From Listeria valentina (GTDB lineage: Bacteria > Bacillota > Bacilli > Lactobacillales > Listeriaceae): a stretch of DNA of 64,000 nt. The stretch spans positions 1 through 64,000 of the forward strand of contig NZ_JAATJW010000004.1 of assembly GCF_011800755.1 (NCBI RefSeq), read 5' to 3'. The notes under the pieces are model-generated. The model saw only the letters and a list, made by a program, of their open reading frames with translations. It had not been told where the DNA came from and made no database searches. Positions 6,073 through 13,873 of the stretch are shown piece by piece; position 1 is the stretch's first letter; the number at the start of each line of letters is the position of its first letter. The translations under genes were made by a program, and so were the position numbers.

Positions 6073-8215
6073 GTTAGCATATGTTCCGAAAAATCCTGGA
6101 AACGTATATGATGATTTTAGTGGAAACTATGGCTTACTTGGAGTGGCTTCTAAATTTCATATTTTTGCGAAGGACAAAACGATTTTAACGGCACACGTGA
6201 ATGGTAACGTTGCAACGAAAGCGCTTGAGGCGTATAACAATTTTGGAACGGATATTGTGGAAGGAACGTTGCCATTTGAAGTAAATTATATACAAGAAAC
6301 CAACCAACTGATTGCTTCTTCTGAGATTAGTGATACGAAAACGAGAACAGATAAGTTTGTTGTGGGATCTGAAATTGCAGTCGGGGAAGCAGATGGGCAC
6401 CCAGTTGTAAACGGAACGAGATTAGACCATTTATCTCTAGATAATTTGTATAAAGAAAAAGAAGGGAATCACTACATCGATTTTGAAGCGGAATTTGCGC
6501 GTTTAGGAAGTGTGGCAGAACAGTTAAGGCAAACAAGCGCGATCAAAAATTATACGGTAGCTGATTTTCCGAATCGGAACAAGCGAGAAATTGACTTGAC
6601 GGATGTGAAGGAAAAAGCAAACACAGTGACCATTAATCTAGATGCAGCTGTTCTAACTCAAGACACGCCACTTACAATTAAAAATCCAAATGGTGTAAAT
6701 CTTGTGTTCAATGTTGTGCATGGTTCGGATGATTTGGTGGTTCAGTCACAAATTCATTATAATGATCGGGTCAATCACGAAACAGAAAACTTTGATGATG
6801 CGAATGTGGTTTGGAATTTTGGAACCGAATTAGCTCATTTAGCTTTTCATGCACCATTTCAAGGAACTGTTCTTGCTCCGAATGCTTCCATTACGGTAAC
6901 GCAAAACTTGGATGGTTCGATTATCGGGAAAGATGTGTCAATCCAAGCTTCTACTAATCGCTGGGATCCAAATCCGATTGTATTACCTAAACCGACTGAG
7001 CAAACGCTTGAAATTTCGGGAGAGAAAGTTTGGCAAGACTTGGATAACAAATGGGATACGCGTCCAGAATCGATTACTGTGAAATTATTGCAAAATGGGA
7101 AGGTTTTTGACACGCAAGAAGTGCGGGCTAATAACGATGGAAAGTGGCTCTATCACTTTTCTGGGGTGCCAAAAACGGATGCGAATGGCAAGGCTTATTC
7201 ATATACGGTTGATGAAGAAAAAGTACCAGAAGGGTACGTGAAAAGTGTGAATGGAACGACGATTACGAATACGTATCAAAATTCGACACAAACATCCATT
7301 TCTGGTAAGAAAGTCTGGCAGGACTTTGATAATCAATTAAATACCCGTCCAGATGCGATCATGATCGAGTTACTCCAAAATGATGAAGTATATCAAACGA
7401 AACAAATTCAAGCGGGCGAAAATGGGGATTGGACGTTTTCTTTTTCAGGACTCCCTAAGTATGATGCGAGTGGTGAAGCTTATTCATATACGGTAGATGA
7501 AGTGGATGTTCCAGAAGGTTATGTGGAGTCAGTAGAAGGAACGACGATTACGAATACGTATGCGAAAAAGCCGTTAAAAAATATTCAAGGAGATGTCATC
7601 TGGAAAGATAAGAATGATGAATACCATACACGTCCTGATAATGCTAAAGTCATTTTGTTTCAAAATGGAAAAGTGCTTCGAGCGCAAGAGGTTGATGCAG
7701 ATCTAGATAGTGATTGGGATTTTGATTTTACGGATGTGCCACAGTTCGATGCGGATGGAAAACCTTATGTATATACGGTAAATGAAGGTAATGTGCCAGC
7801 TGATTACGATTATTCGGTAAGTGGCTATACGATCATAAATGTGCTTGAAGAAACAGCAATACCTGAACCAGATGATCAGGAAGATGATTTTCCTGATAGT
7901 AGACCTGACGGGAGTGTGGACGGAACTACAGATGGAGATTCAAACGGACAAATAAATGAAAACGCAGAGGGGCATTTGGTTAACGATTTTAGTGGTTATT
8001 CGAATGAGCGCTCGGCGGTGGAAAAAATAACTGCGGCATTGCCTCGTGTTACGAAAAATTCTGTCGCTGTCTCGCCGCTGGAAAAGACAAAACAGCTTCC
8101 TAAAACGGGTGATGCAGATGGAAAATGGTCTCTTTTAGTGGGGGTTTTGCTAGCAGGTATAGGGGTTTTTTGGAACGTAACGGCATATCGTCGTACTCGG
8201 AAAACAGGATATTAA
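5984..8215 (+). CDS. LPXTG-anchored adhesin with choice-of-anchor A and three Cna_B domains
   Basis: 743 residues from ATG 5984 (GAGGGG about 10 nt upstream; ATG 5966 is also in frame). A signal peptide ends at SSFA-ADE. Residues about 35-335 resemble the choice-of-anchor A adhesin domain. Three Cna_B repeats follow (about 7018-7278, 7300-7560 and 7579-7830), each with a YTV(D/N)E segment. Next come an acidic linker, LPKTG (codons 8096-8110), a hydrophobic helix and a basic tail, the sortase A sorting signal. Cna_B modules act as rigid stalks stabilised by Lys-Asn isopeptide bonds. Repeats 1 and 2 keep the Lys in GEKVW and GKKVW, but repeat 3 reads GDVIW and lacks it. Ligand unknown. Confidence 0.85.
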   Translation: MWKKSTKLLVALVIFGGSFISGTSSFAADELAYVPKNPGNVYDDFSGNYGLLGVASKFHIFAKDKTILTAHVNGNVATKALEAYNNFGTDIVEGTLPFEVNYIQETNQLIASSEISDTKTRTDKFVVGSEIAVGEADGHPVVNGTRLDHLSLDNLYKEKEGNHYIDFEAEFARLGSVAEQLRQTSAIKNYTVADFPNRNKREIDLTDVKEKANTVTINLDAAVLTQDTPLTIKNPNGVNLVFNVVHGSDDLVVQSQIHYNDRVNHETENFDDANVVWNFGTELAHLAFHAPFQGTVLAPNASITVTQNLDGSIIGKDVSIQASTNRWDPNPIVLPKPTEQTLEISGEKVWQDLDNKWDTRPESITVKLLQNGKVFDTQEVRANNDGKWLYHFSGVPKTDANGKAYSYTVDEEKVPEGYVKSVNGTTITNTYQNSTQTSISGKKVWQDFDNQLNTRPDAIMIELLQNDEVYQTKQIQAGENGDWTFSFSGLPKYDASGEAYSYTVDEVDVPEGYVESVEGTTITNTYAKKPLKNIQGDVIWKDKNDEYHTRPDNAKVILFQNGKVLRAQEVDADLDSDWDFDFTDVPQFDADGKPYVYTVNEGNVPADYDYSVSGYTIINVLEETAIPEPDDQEDDFPDSRPDGSVDGTTDGDSNGQINENAEGHLVNDFSGYSNERSAVEKITAALPRVTKNSVAVSPLEKTKQLPKTGDADGKWSLLVGVLLAGIGVFWNVTAYRRTRKTGY

Positions 8216-8225
8216 TTTGGAAAGT

Positions 8226-8280
8226 AGAAATTGGGCTTTTGAGCGGAAATAAATTCGGCTGAAGTCCAATTTCTTTTTTT
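8226..8280 (+). terminator. Intrinsic terminator of the adhesin gene
   Basis: AGAAATTGG-GCTT pairs with AAGT-CCAATTTCT across a 29-nt apical region, followed by seven T residues. Confidence 0.75.
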
Positions 8281-8332
8281 AATAGTGTTAGTTTTTTCGA
8301 GCTCAGGGAAAATAACAGGTGAGGTGATGAAC

Positions 8333-8689
8333 ATGCTAAAAATGAAACGGATTTATGAAGGCGTGGCTGAAAATGACGGTTGTCGGATTCTTGTGGATCG
8401 TCTTTGGCCAAGAGGAATTTCAAAAGTGAAGGCTCAACTGGATTACTGGGAAAAGGACATCGCGCCGACAAATGACTTGCGGAAAGCATTTCACTCCGAA
8501 CAGATTGATTATCAAACGTTTAAGGAACGGTATTTAGAAGAGTTGAAGCAAAATGCGTCAGCGCAAGCTTTTATTGATTTATTGAAACAGGAACTGGCAA
8601 AAGGAGATGTGACGCTTTTGTTTGCTGCGAAAAATGAAACGGAAAATCAAGTGACAGTTCTGATGGGATGGTTGCAAGATAAGATTTAA
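8333..8689 (+). CDS. DUF488 family protein
   Basis: 118 residues. ATG 8333 lies 9 nt after AGGTGA; ATG 8327 is an in-frame alternative. The signature ILVDRLWPRGISK near residue 20 and the closing LLFAAKNETENQV define the DUF488 family, small cytosolic proteins of unknown role. The gene sits just before the Fur-controlled unit, the same neighbourhood I recall for L. monocytogenes lmo0483. No terminator separates it from the next promoter, so some readthrough is possible. Confidence 0.8.
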   Translation: MLKMKRIYEGVAENDGCRILVDRLWPRGISKVKAQLDYWEKDIAPTNDLRKAFHSEQIDYQTFKERYLEELKQNASAQAFIDLLKQELAKGDVTLLFAAKNETENQVTVLMGWLQDKI

Positions 8690-8718
8690 TTGACAATGAG
8701 AATCATTATCACTATAAT
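8690..8718 (+). promoter_or_regulatory. Fur-regulated promoter
   Basis: TTGACA (8690-8695) and TATAAT (8713-8718), 17 bp apart. GACAATGAGAATCATTATC (8692-8710) matches the 19-bp Fur box GATAATGATAATCATTATC at 17 positions and covers the promoter, so iron-loaded Fur should block transcription. Confidence 0.9.
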
Positions 8719-8754
8719 CAGAGTGAATCTTGTAAGTAGTGAGGGGGACTCTGA

Positions 8755-9132
8755 TTGATTATTGTAACGAATACGATTCGGGTTGAAAAAGGTGCATTAG
8801 AACATGTGGTTCGTCAGTTTACGGGCACGGATGGCGGACACGGTGGTGCATCGCAACATATTCAAAATGTAGAGGGCTTTCTCTGTTTTGAGCTCTGGGA
8901 GACGGATCTTCCGGATGCGGATTATGAGGAGCTTACGGTGATGAGCAAATGGGAAAGTGCGGAGGCGCAGCGTGCTTGGGTGAAAAGTGATGCATTTAAA
9001 AAAGCGCACGGCCGTACGAAAGATTCTCGGGAACAAAATCGCGATCGCAAGGGGATTCTCGAAAATAAAATTACGCAATATCAAGTTCGTCATGTGGTGC
9101 CTGCGAAAGAGACTGGTGTATCGCATGAGTGA
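8755..9132 (+). CDS. IsdG-like heme-degrading monooxygenase
   Basis: 125 residues with a TTG start behind GAGGGGG. The ABM ferredoxin-like fold of IsdG/IsdI enzymes is recognisable, and the catalytic triad aligns as Asn6, Trp75 and His85 (VTN, AQRAWVKSDAFKKAH). These enzymes open the heme ring in the cytosol to release iron. The Fur box over its promoter fits a role in iron acquisition. It overlaps the nitroreductase gene by 8 nt, so the two are translationally coupled. L. monocytogenes lmo0484 is the corresponding gene as I recall it. No heme-uptake genes are in the window. Confidence 0.85.
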   Translation: MIIVTNTIRVEKGALEHVVRQFTGTDGGHGGASQHIQNVEGFLCFELWETDLPDADYEELTVMSKWESAEAQRAWVKSDAFKKAHGRTKDSREQNRDRKGILENKITQYQVRHVVPAKETGVSHE

Positions 9133-9679
9133 ACTAAAACAAGTGATGCGCGCGCGGCGTTCGGTGAAGCAAATTTCGGAGCGAGCAATTGACCGATCGC
9201 TTGTGGAAGAAATGCTTGAACTGGCGGCGTTTGCGCCATTTCATAGCAAGGTGGAGCCGTGGCACGTTTATTTGATCCAAGATGCGGAACAGAAAGAGAA
9301 ACTCGTTCGAGCGGTTGCTGCTGCCAAGAATGATGGGGCATCGCTTGGACAAGTGAAGGAAATGCTTGAGCGGAAGTTCTTGACGGCACCTGTCATTTTG
9401 ATGGTCACTTCGGCTGTCTTTCAAGATGCGAAGAAGGATTTTGAATCGGTTGCGGCCACGAGTGCTTTTATTCAGAATTTGCAGTTGGCGGCGTGGGAAA
9501 GCGGAATTGGTACGATTTGGCGGACGCCGAAATTTTTGTTTCAACCGGCGTTCCGCGAGGCGCTTCAAATTGGCGAAGAGGAAACGGTGATGGGGCTTTT
9601 GCCGCTCACGCTTCTTCCAGAAGAGAAGCCTGATCCGAAACCACGGCGTGAGCTGAAGGATTTTTTTCATGAACTTTAA
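9125..9679 (+). CDS. Nitroreductase-family protein
   Basis: 184 residues starting at ATG 9125, which overlaps the end of the IsdG-like gene. The opening MSELKQVMRARRSVKQISER and the AAFAPFHSKVEPWHVYLI segment are typical FMN-binding nitroreductase motifs, as is the AAWESGIGTIWRTP stretch. Being coupled to a Fur-regulated heme oxygenase, it may supply electrons or reduce a chromophore during iron acquisition, but this is inference. The length is slightly short for the family, and no obvious defect is seen. Confidence 0.8.
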   Translation: MSELKQVMRARRSVKQISERAIDRSLVEEMLELAAFAPFHSKVEPWHVYLIQDAEQKEKLVRAVAAAKNDGASLGQVKEMLERKFLTAPVILMVTSAVFQDAKKDFESVAATSAFIQNLQLAAWESGIGTIWRTPKFLFQPAFREALQIGEEETVMGLLPLTLLPEEKPDPKPRRELKDFFHEL

Positions 9680-9688
9680 GTGACGGGG

Positions 9689-9717
9689 TTGCAACTTGCG
9701 GGTTCTTGACGTACAAT
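9689..9717 (+). promoter_or_regulatory. Promoter of rpmF
   Basis: TTGCAA (9689-9694) and TACAAT (9712-9717) with 17 bp between. It allows rpmF to be transcribed independently of the iron-controlled genes upstream. Confidence 0.65.
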
Positions 9718-9749
9718 GAGTAAGTATTTTGAGACGGAGGTGCGAAACT

Positions 9750-9917
9750 ATGGCAGTACCTGCTAGACGGACTTCAAAGGCGAAGAAAAATAAACGGCGG
9801 ACGCATAAGGGACTTTCGGTTCCGGGACTTGTTCTTGACAAGGAAACGGGCGAGTACCGTATGAGTCATCGGATTTCGCCGGACGGTTCTTATAACGGCA
9901 AGCAAATTATTGATTAA
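9750..9917 (+). CDS. rpmF: 50S ribosomal protein L32, cysteine-free form
   Basis: 55 residues with a strong GGAGG before ATG 9750. [20 protein letters not shown] is the conserved L32 N terminus, which contacts 23S rRNA near the peptidyl-transferase centre. The C-terminal half contains no cysteine, whereas the zinc-binding form has two CxxC pairs. Cysteine-free paralogues commonly replace the zinc form when zinc is scarce (known for several ribosomal proteins). A second, cysteine-containing copy elsewhere in the genome would be expected but cannot be seen here. Confidence 0.9.
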   Translation: MAVPARRTSKAKKNKRRTHKGLSVPGLVLDKETGEYRMSHRISPDGSYNGKQIID

Positions 9918-9925
9918 GATTTAGT

Positions 9926-9978
9926 TACCCATTTTGGCGAGAAGGCGTTTTTTCTTCCGAAAGATGGGTATTTTTTTT
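9926..9978 (+). terminator. Intrinsic terminator after rpmF
   Basis: TACCCAT...GG pairs with CC...ATGGGTA, followed by eight T residues. Confidence 0.8.
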
Positions 9979-10045
9979 ATACTGCACATGATAAAATAGA
10001 TAGAAAGATATGTGGATTCGAATTTTACAGAAATGAGGCACGGCG

Positions 10046-10765
10046 ATGAGTGAAGAATTTATCAATAATGAAGAGGCTTTGAAAGGCTACAAGGCCAGTG
10101 CTTTTCGGACGCCAGATGGCTATACGAGTGATATTTTATTGTTTGCAATGAAAGAGAAAAAATTGCATGTGCTTTTGATTCAGCGTAGTAAGACAAACGC
10201 GGAAGGAAAGCCCAATGTGGAAGGCGGCAAGTGGGCGATTCCAGGTGGGTTCGTTAATCCAGATGAGGATGCGTATCAAGCTGGGGTTCGTGAGCTTGAA
10301 GAAGAAACGGGGCTAACGGATATTCCGCTTACGGCGTTTGGCGTCTATGATAAGCCGGGACGTGATCCGCGCGGTTGGATCATTTCGCGCGCGCACTACG
10401 CGTTTGTGCCGCTTGAGGCATTGCTTAAACGGGTCGCAGGTGATGATGCGGCACAAGTGGAGTTAATTCCCGTAAGTCAAGCTTTCGATTTGGCGCTTGC
10501 TTTTGACCATAAAACGATTTTAAGCGATGCGATGGAAAAAATTACACGGGAATTGCTACTTTCGACGAAGATGAGTGATTTTTTACCAGAATTTTTTACG
10601 GCTAAGGAGTTATATGAGGCGATCGCTAGTGCCGCATATCGGGAGGCATTGCCACCGTTTGATGTGTTTGAATCTTACATCGTCTTGCTTCCATTTATTG
10701 AACGGAACGAAGCGGGGCTCTATTTCTTTAACCAAGCGGTGAGCGCACATAGTATTTTCTTCTAA
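10046..10765 (+). CDS. Nudix hydrolase with C-terminal winged-helix-like region
   Basis: 239 residues from ATG 10046. The Nudix box is intact: GGFVNPDEDAYQAG followed by VRELEEETGL (GX5EX7REUXEEXGU), near residues 67-91. The extra C-terminal part of about 75 residues is what NrtR-type Nudix regulators or ADP-ribose-binding relatives carry, so it may be a sensor/regulator of NAD metabolism rather than an enzyme. Intact box residues favour retained hydrolysis. It lies 15 bp before aroD and is probably co-transcribed. The final 40 residues are not a clear winged helix. Confidence 0.75.
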   Translation: MSEEFINNEEALKGYKASAFRTPDGYTSDILLFAMKEKKLHVLLIQRSKTNAEGKPNVEGGKWAIPGGFVNPDEDAYQAGVRELEEETGLTDIPLTAFGVYDKPGRDPRGWIISRAHYAFVPLEALLKRVAGDDAAQVELIPVSQAFDLALAFDHKTILSDAMEKITRELLLSTKMSDFLPEFFTAKELYEAIASAAYREALPPFDVFESYIVLLPFIERNEAGLYFFNQAVSAHSIFF

Positions 10766-10780
10766 GCAGGGGGACTGAAC

Positions 10781-11542
10781 ATGGAAACGGTAAAAATAAA
10801 ACAAATGGAAATTGGAAGCGGAAAGCCAAAAATTTGTGTTCCGCTAGTCGGTAAAACGATTGCGGATTTAAAACGCGAAGCGAAACTTGTGGCAAGTCTT
10901 GGAATTGATTTCGTCGAATGGCGCGCAGATTATTTTGCAAAAGTCATGGATCTGGAAACGGTGAAATGGGCTTTACGCGAATTCAAGCCCTTTTTGAATG
11001 GACTTCCGCTGCTATTTACGTTCCGCTCAAAGGCTGAGGGTGGCGAAACGGAAATAACAGAAAGCTTCTATTTTGAACTGAATCAAGCCATTATTCGAAC
11101 CAAAGAAGTGGACTTGATTGATTTGGAACTTTTTCATGAGGAACAGCATCTAAATCGGTTAATTAGCGAAGCTCATCAAGCGGGAATCAAAGTCGTGATG
11201 AGCAGTCATGATTTTAAGAAAACGCCGCTTAAAGATGAGCTACTAAAACGCTTGAAGCGAATGGAAGAGTTAGGCGCTGATGTTACAAAAATTGCTGTGA
11301 TGCCACAAGATGGAACAGATACGCTTGCCTTGCTCGACACGGCAGCGGTGATGAATCAAGAAGCGAAAGTTCCATTTATTGCGATTGCGATGGGAGAACT
11401 TGGGATACTTTCGCGGCTTTCAGGACGTTTTTCGGGTTCTGCCGTTACCTATGCAGCCGCAGAAGAAAATTCGGCTCCGGGACAAATTTCGGTGGCATCG
11501 ACGAAGCAGATCCTAAATGCGCTTGGCGAAAAGGATGCCTGA
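10781..11542 (+). CDS. aroD: 3-dehydroquinate dehydratase, type I
   Basis: 253 residues with CAGGGGG before ATG 10781. It converts 3-dehydroquinate to 3-dehydroshikimate in the shikimate pathway. The active-site residues fall at the same numbers as in the well-studied enterobacterial enzyme: Glu46 and Arg48 in EWRAD, His143 in SSHDF, and the Schiff-base Lys170 in VTKIAVMP, followed by the GxxSRLSGRFSGS loop. All catalytic residues are present. It follows the Nudix gene closely. No aroE is present in the window. Confidence 0.95.
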   Translation: METVKIKQMEIGSGKPKICVPLVGKTIADLKREAKLVASLGIDFVEWRADYFAKVMDLETVKWALREFKPFLNGLPLLFTFRSKAEGGETEITESFYFELNQAIIRTKEVDLIDLELFHEEQHLNRLISEAHQAGIKVVMSSHDFKKTPLKDELLKRLKRMEELGADVTKIAVMPQDGTDTLALLDTAAVMNQEAKVPFIAIAMGELGILSRLSGRFSGSAVTYAAAEENSAPGQISVASTKQILNALGEKDA

Positions 11543-11649
11543 TCTTCACAAAACTGTAACAAAGTATTTCGCTAGCCACTATTGTGCGCTTCTTCGAAAT
11601 ATGATAAGATTAAAATTAGTCAAATTGGACGGTTTTAGGAGGAAAAATA

Positions 11650-11883
11650 ATGAGTACAGTTTTAACGATCATTTTGGTGATTGTATCCGTACTTCTCGTA
11701 GCAGTGATTATTCTTCAACCAGGGAAAAGCAATGGTTTATCCGGTGCGATTTCAGGTGGGGCTGAACAATTATTCGGGAAGCAAAAAGCAAGAGGATTAG
11801 AACTGATTTTACATCGGACGACGATTGTTTTATCTATTATTTTCTTTGCTTTGTTAGTTACACTTGGCTTTTTTGTTAAGTAA
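11650..11883 (+). CDS. secG: Preprotein translocase subunit SecG
   Basis: 77 residues with TTAGGAGG before ATG 11650. Two hydrophobic segments (about residues 3-22 and 52-73) flank the conserved [20 protein letters not shown] loop, the SecG signature. SecG is the small accessory membrane subunit of SecYEG. It is the first of a conserved Firmicutes cluster secG-est-rnr-smpB-ssrA, here interrupted by a sugar transporter gene. Confidence 0.95.
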   Translation: MSTVLTIILVIVSVLLVAVIILQPGKSNGLSGAISGGAEQLFGKQKARGLELILHRTTIVLSIIFFALLVTLGFFVK

Positions 11884-11917
11884 GGCTAAAGCTGTAAGAG
11901 CGGAATAAATGAATGTG

Positions 11918-11961
11918 AAAAGCATTCCTGTCTAAAAAAATGGCAGAGGAATGCTTTTTTG
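11918..11961 (+). terminator. Intrinsic terminator after secG
   Basis: AAAGCATTCCTGTC pairs with GGCAGAGGAATGCTTT around an A-rich loop, followed by T residues. Confidence 0.85.
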
Positions 11962-12114
11962 TTTGGACGGATTCTGCCCGTTTGAGAGATTAAATGGGGG
12001 AAAGCCTCATCCCGTATTCTTGCCCGAAAAAAGGCAAATGGTTTTCTTTTTTGCTGAGAACGTGATATATATTATATTTGTGGGTTTAAGAAACTTGGTG
12101 GGAGGAATGGATGA

Positions 12115-12975
12115 ATGAATATTTTGGTTGCGCTTGTTCCAGCAGTGATGTGGGGGCTAATGCCGCTTGTTGTTGCGAAAAGTGGTGGTAAGCCAAAACA
12201 GCAGATTATCGGAACAGCTTTTGGGGCATTACTGTTTGCTATTTTTGTATTTTTATTTACTGAACCGCATTATACAGCAACGATTTTAATCGCGAGTTTT
12301 ATATCGGGGGCTTTTTGGTGCTTAGGACAGATGAATCAATTCCGCGCGTTTACGCAAGTTGGGGTATCGAAGACGATGCCGATTTCAACGGGGATGCAAC
12401 TTGTCGGGACGTCACTTTTTGGCGTGTTTGCGTTTCATGAATGGGAAACGACCGCGAAATTAGTTCTTGGTTTTAGTGCGCTTGCTTTGATTATTATTGG
12501 AATTTTTATGACGAGCTACGAGCAGTATAAAGACGATAGCTCGGAACAGAATATGAAAAAAGGAATCATCACCTTGCTGATTTCTTCGGTTGGTTATGTT
12601 GGTTACGTCGTTACAACACGCTTTTTTGATATTAGCGGCTGGGATGCGATTTTACCGCAAGCTGTTGGGATGGTTGTTGCTTCGTTTATCTTCACGATCG
12701 GTGGACGAGATGAATCACGTTTCACGAAGGCAACGTTTTTGACGATTATTCCGGGGCTGATGTGGGCAACGGGGAACTTGGCATTGCTGTTCTCAAACCG
12801 AATGGTTGGCGTTGCAACTGGGTTTTCGCTTTCGCAAATGGGCGTTGTCCTGTCCACACTTGGCGGGATTTTGATTCTTGGTGAAAAGAAAACGAAAAAA
12901 GAATTGGTGTTTGTATTACTTGGCGTCGTTCTCGTGATTGTTGGCGGAACGATGATTGGATTTGCCAAAAGCTAA
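12115..12975 (+). CDS. GlcU/GRP-family glucose or ribose uptake permease
   Basis: 286 residues with TGGGAGG before ATG 12115. Ten hydrophobic helices and the opening [20 protein letters not shown] match the Firmicutes GRP (glucose/ribose porter, EamA-like) family. [19 protein letters not shown] near the end is characteristic. It would import a sugar, probably glucose, independently of the PTS by proton symport. It is inserted between secG and the esterase gene, has its own terminator and is likely monocistronic. The sugar specificity is not visible in the sequence. Confidence 0.85.
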   Translation: MNILVALVPAVMWGLMPLVVAKSGGKPKQQIIGTAFGALLFAIFVFLFTEPHYTATILIASFISGAFWCLGQMNQFRAFTQVGVSKTMPISTGMQLVGTSLFGVFAFHEWETTAKLVLGFSALALIIIGIFMTSYEQYKDDSSEQNMKKGIITLLISSVGYVGYVVTTRFFDISGWDAILPQAVGMVVASFIFTIGGRDESRFTKATFLTIIPGLMWATGNLALLFSNRMVGVATGFSLSQMGVVLSTLGGILILGEKKTKKELVFVLLGVVLVIVGGTMIGFAKS

Positions 12976-12979
12976 GAGG

Positions 12980-13010
12980 AAGCGGCCTTTTTGAAAGGGC
13001 GCTTTTTTTT
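12980..13010 (+). terminator. Intrinsic terminator
   Basis: AAGCGGCCTTT pairs with AAAGGGCGCTT (one mismatch) around TTG, followed by eight T residues. Confidence 0.8.
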
Positions 13011-13029
13011 ACAGAAGGAACATTTTTGA

Positions 13030-13058
13030 TTGCGGGGAGGCGGTTTTTCTCGTACACT
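13030..13058 (+). promoter_or_regulatory. Promoter of the est-rnr-smpB operon
   Basis: TTGCGG (13030-13035) and TACACT (13053-13058), 17 bp apart, 36 bp before the esterase start. Confidence 0.55.
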
Positions 13059-13093
13059 AGACATAGAAACAATGTCATAAGGAGCGTTTAAAG

Positions 13094-13840
13094 ATGAAAT
13101 TCACACCGCCAAAACCGTTTTTATTTGAGACGGGAAAAAGGGCAGTCTTACTGTTGCACGGATTTACGGGGAGTTCTGCCGATGTTAGGATGCTTGGCAG
13201 ATTTTTGCAGGAAAATAATTACACGGCTTATGCGCCACAATATAAGGGGCACGGTGTTTCGCCGGATTTACTTTTAAAGACAGGGCCGAGTGACTGGTGG
13301 CAAGATGTGCTTGATGCATACAAGCATCTTGAGGATCTTGGCTATGAAGAAATTGCCGTTTGTGGATTGTCGCTTGGTGCGCTTTTCTCGCTAAAATTGG
13401 GATTCATGAAGCCTGTTAAGGGGATTGTGTCGATGAGTGCACCGACGAAAATGGATAGTTCATCGCCGATCATTTCGGGGTATATGGATTATGTACGCAA
13501 TTATAAGCGGCTTGAAGGGAAATCTGCTGAAACGATCGAGCTTGAGATGCAGGATTATGCAGGGAAATCCACGGATCAAATTGCCAAGCTGAAAGATGAA
13601 ATCAATTCGGTGATGCAGGATATTGATATGATTTATGCGCCGCTTTTTGTAGTGCAAGGCCGGCTAGATGATATGGTGGACGTGGACGGCGCTAAGTGGA
13701 TCTATGACGAGGTGCAGTCGAATGAAAAGCACATCAAATATTATGAGAACTCTGGGCATGTCATTACGATCGACAAGGAGCGAAAGATTTTGCAAGACGA
13801 TATCCTTCAGTTTCTTGACGGATTAGACTGGCAAGTTTAG
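13094..13840 (+). CDS. est: Carboxylesterase (alpha/beta hydrolase)
   Basis: 248 residues with TAAGGAG before ATG 13094. The serine hydrolase triad can be placed: Ser93 in CGLSLG, an Asp in the VQGRLDDMVD segment and the His in SGHVITID. LLLHGFTGSSADV forms the oxyanion region. It matches the Est30-type monoglyceride/short-chain carboxylesterases that in Firmicutes lie beside rnr. The natural substrate is not known. It is the first gene of est-rnr-smpB, 33 bp before rnr. Confidence 0.9.
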   Translation: MKFTPPKPFLFETGKRAVLLLHGFTGSSADVRMLGRFLQENNYTAYAPQYKGHGVSPDLLLKTGPSDWWQDVLDAYKHLEDLGYEEIAVCGLSLGALFSLKLGFMKPVKGIVSMSAPTKMDSSSPIISGYMDYVRNYKRLEGKSAETIELEMQDYAGKSTDQIAKLKDEINSVMQDIDMIYAPLFVVQGRLDDMVDVDGAKWIYDEVQSNEKHIKYYENSGHVITIDKERKILQDDILQFLDGLDWQV

Positions 13841-13873
13841 AGGAATAAGGAAAATGGAAAGGAGGGGATCCGA

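Noticed and set aside
10600-10765. A frameshift at the end of the Nudix gene
   Set aside because: The last 40 residues look unusual, but the other frames contain stops and no better match to the family.
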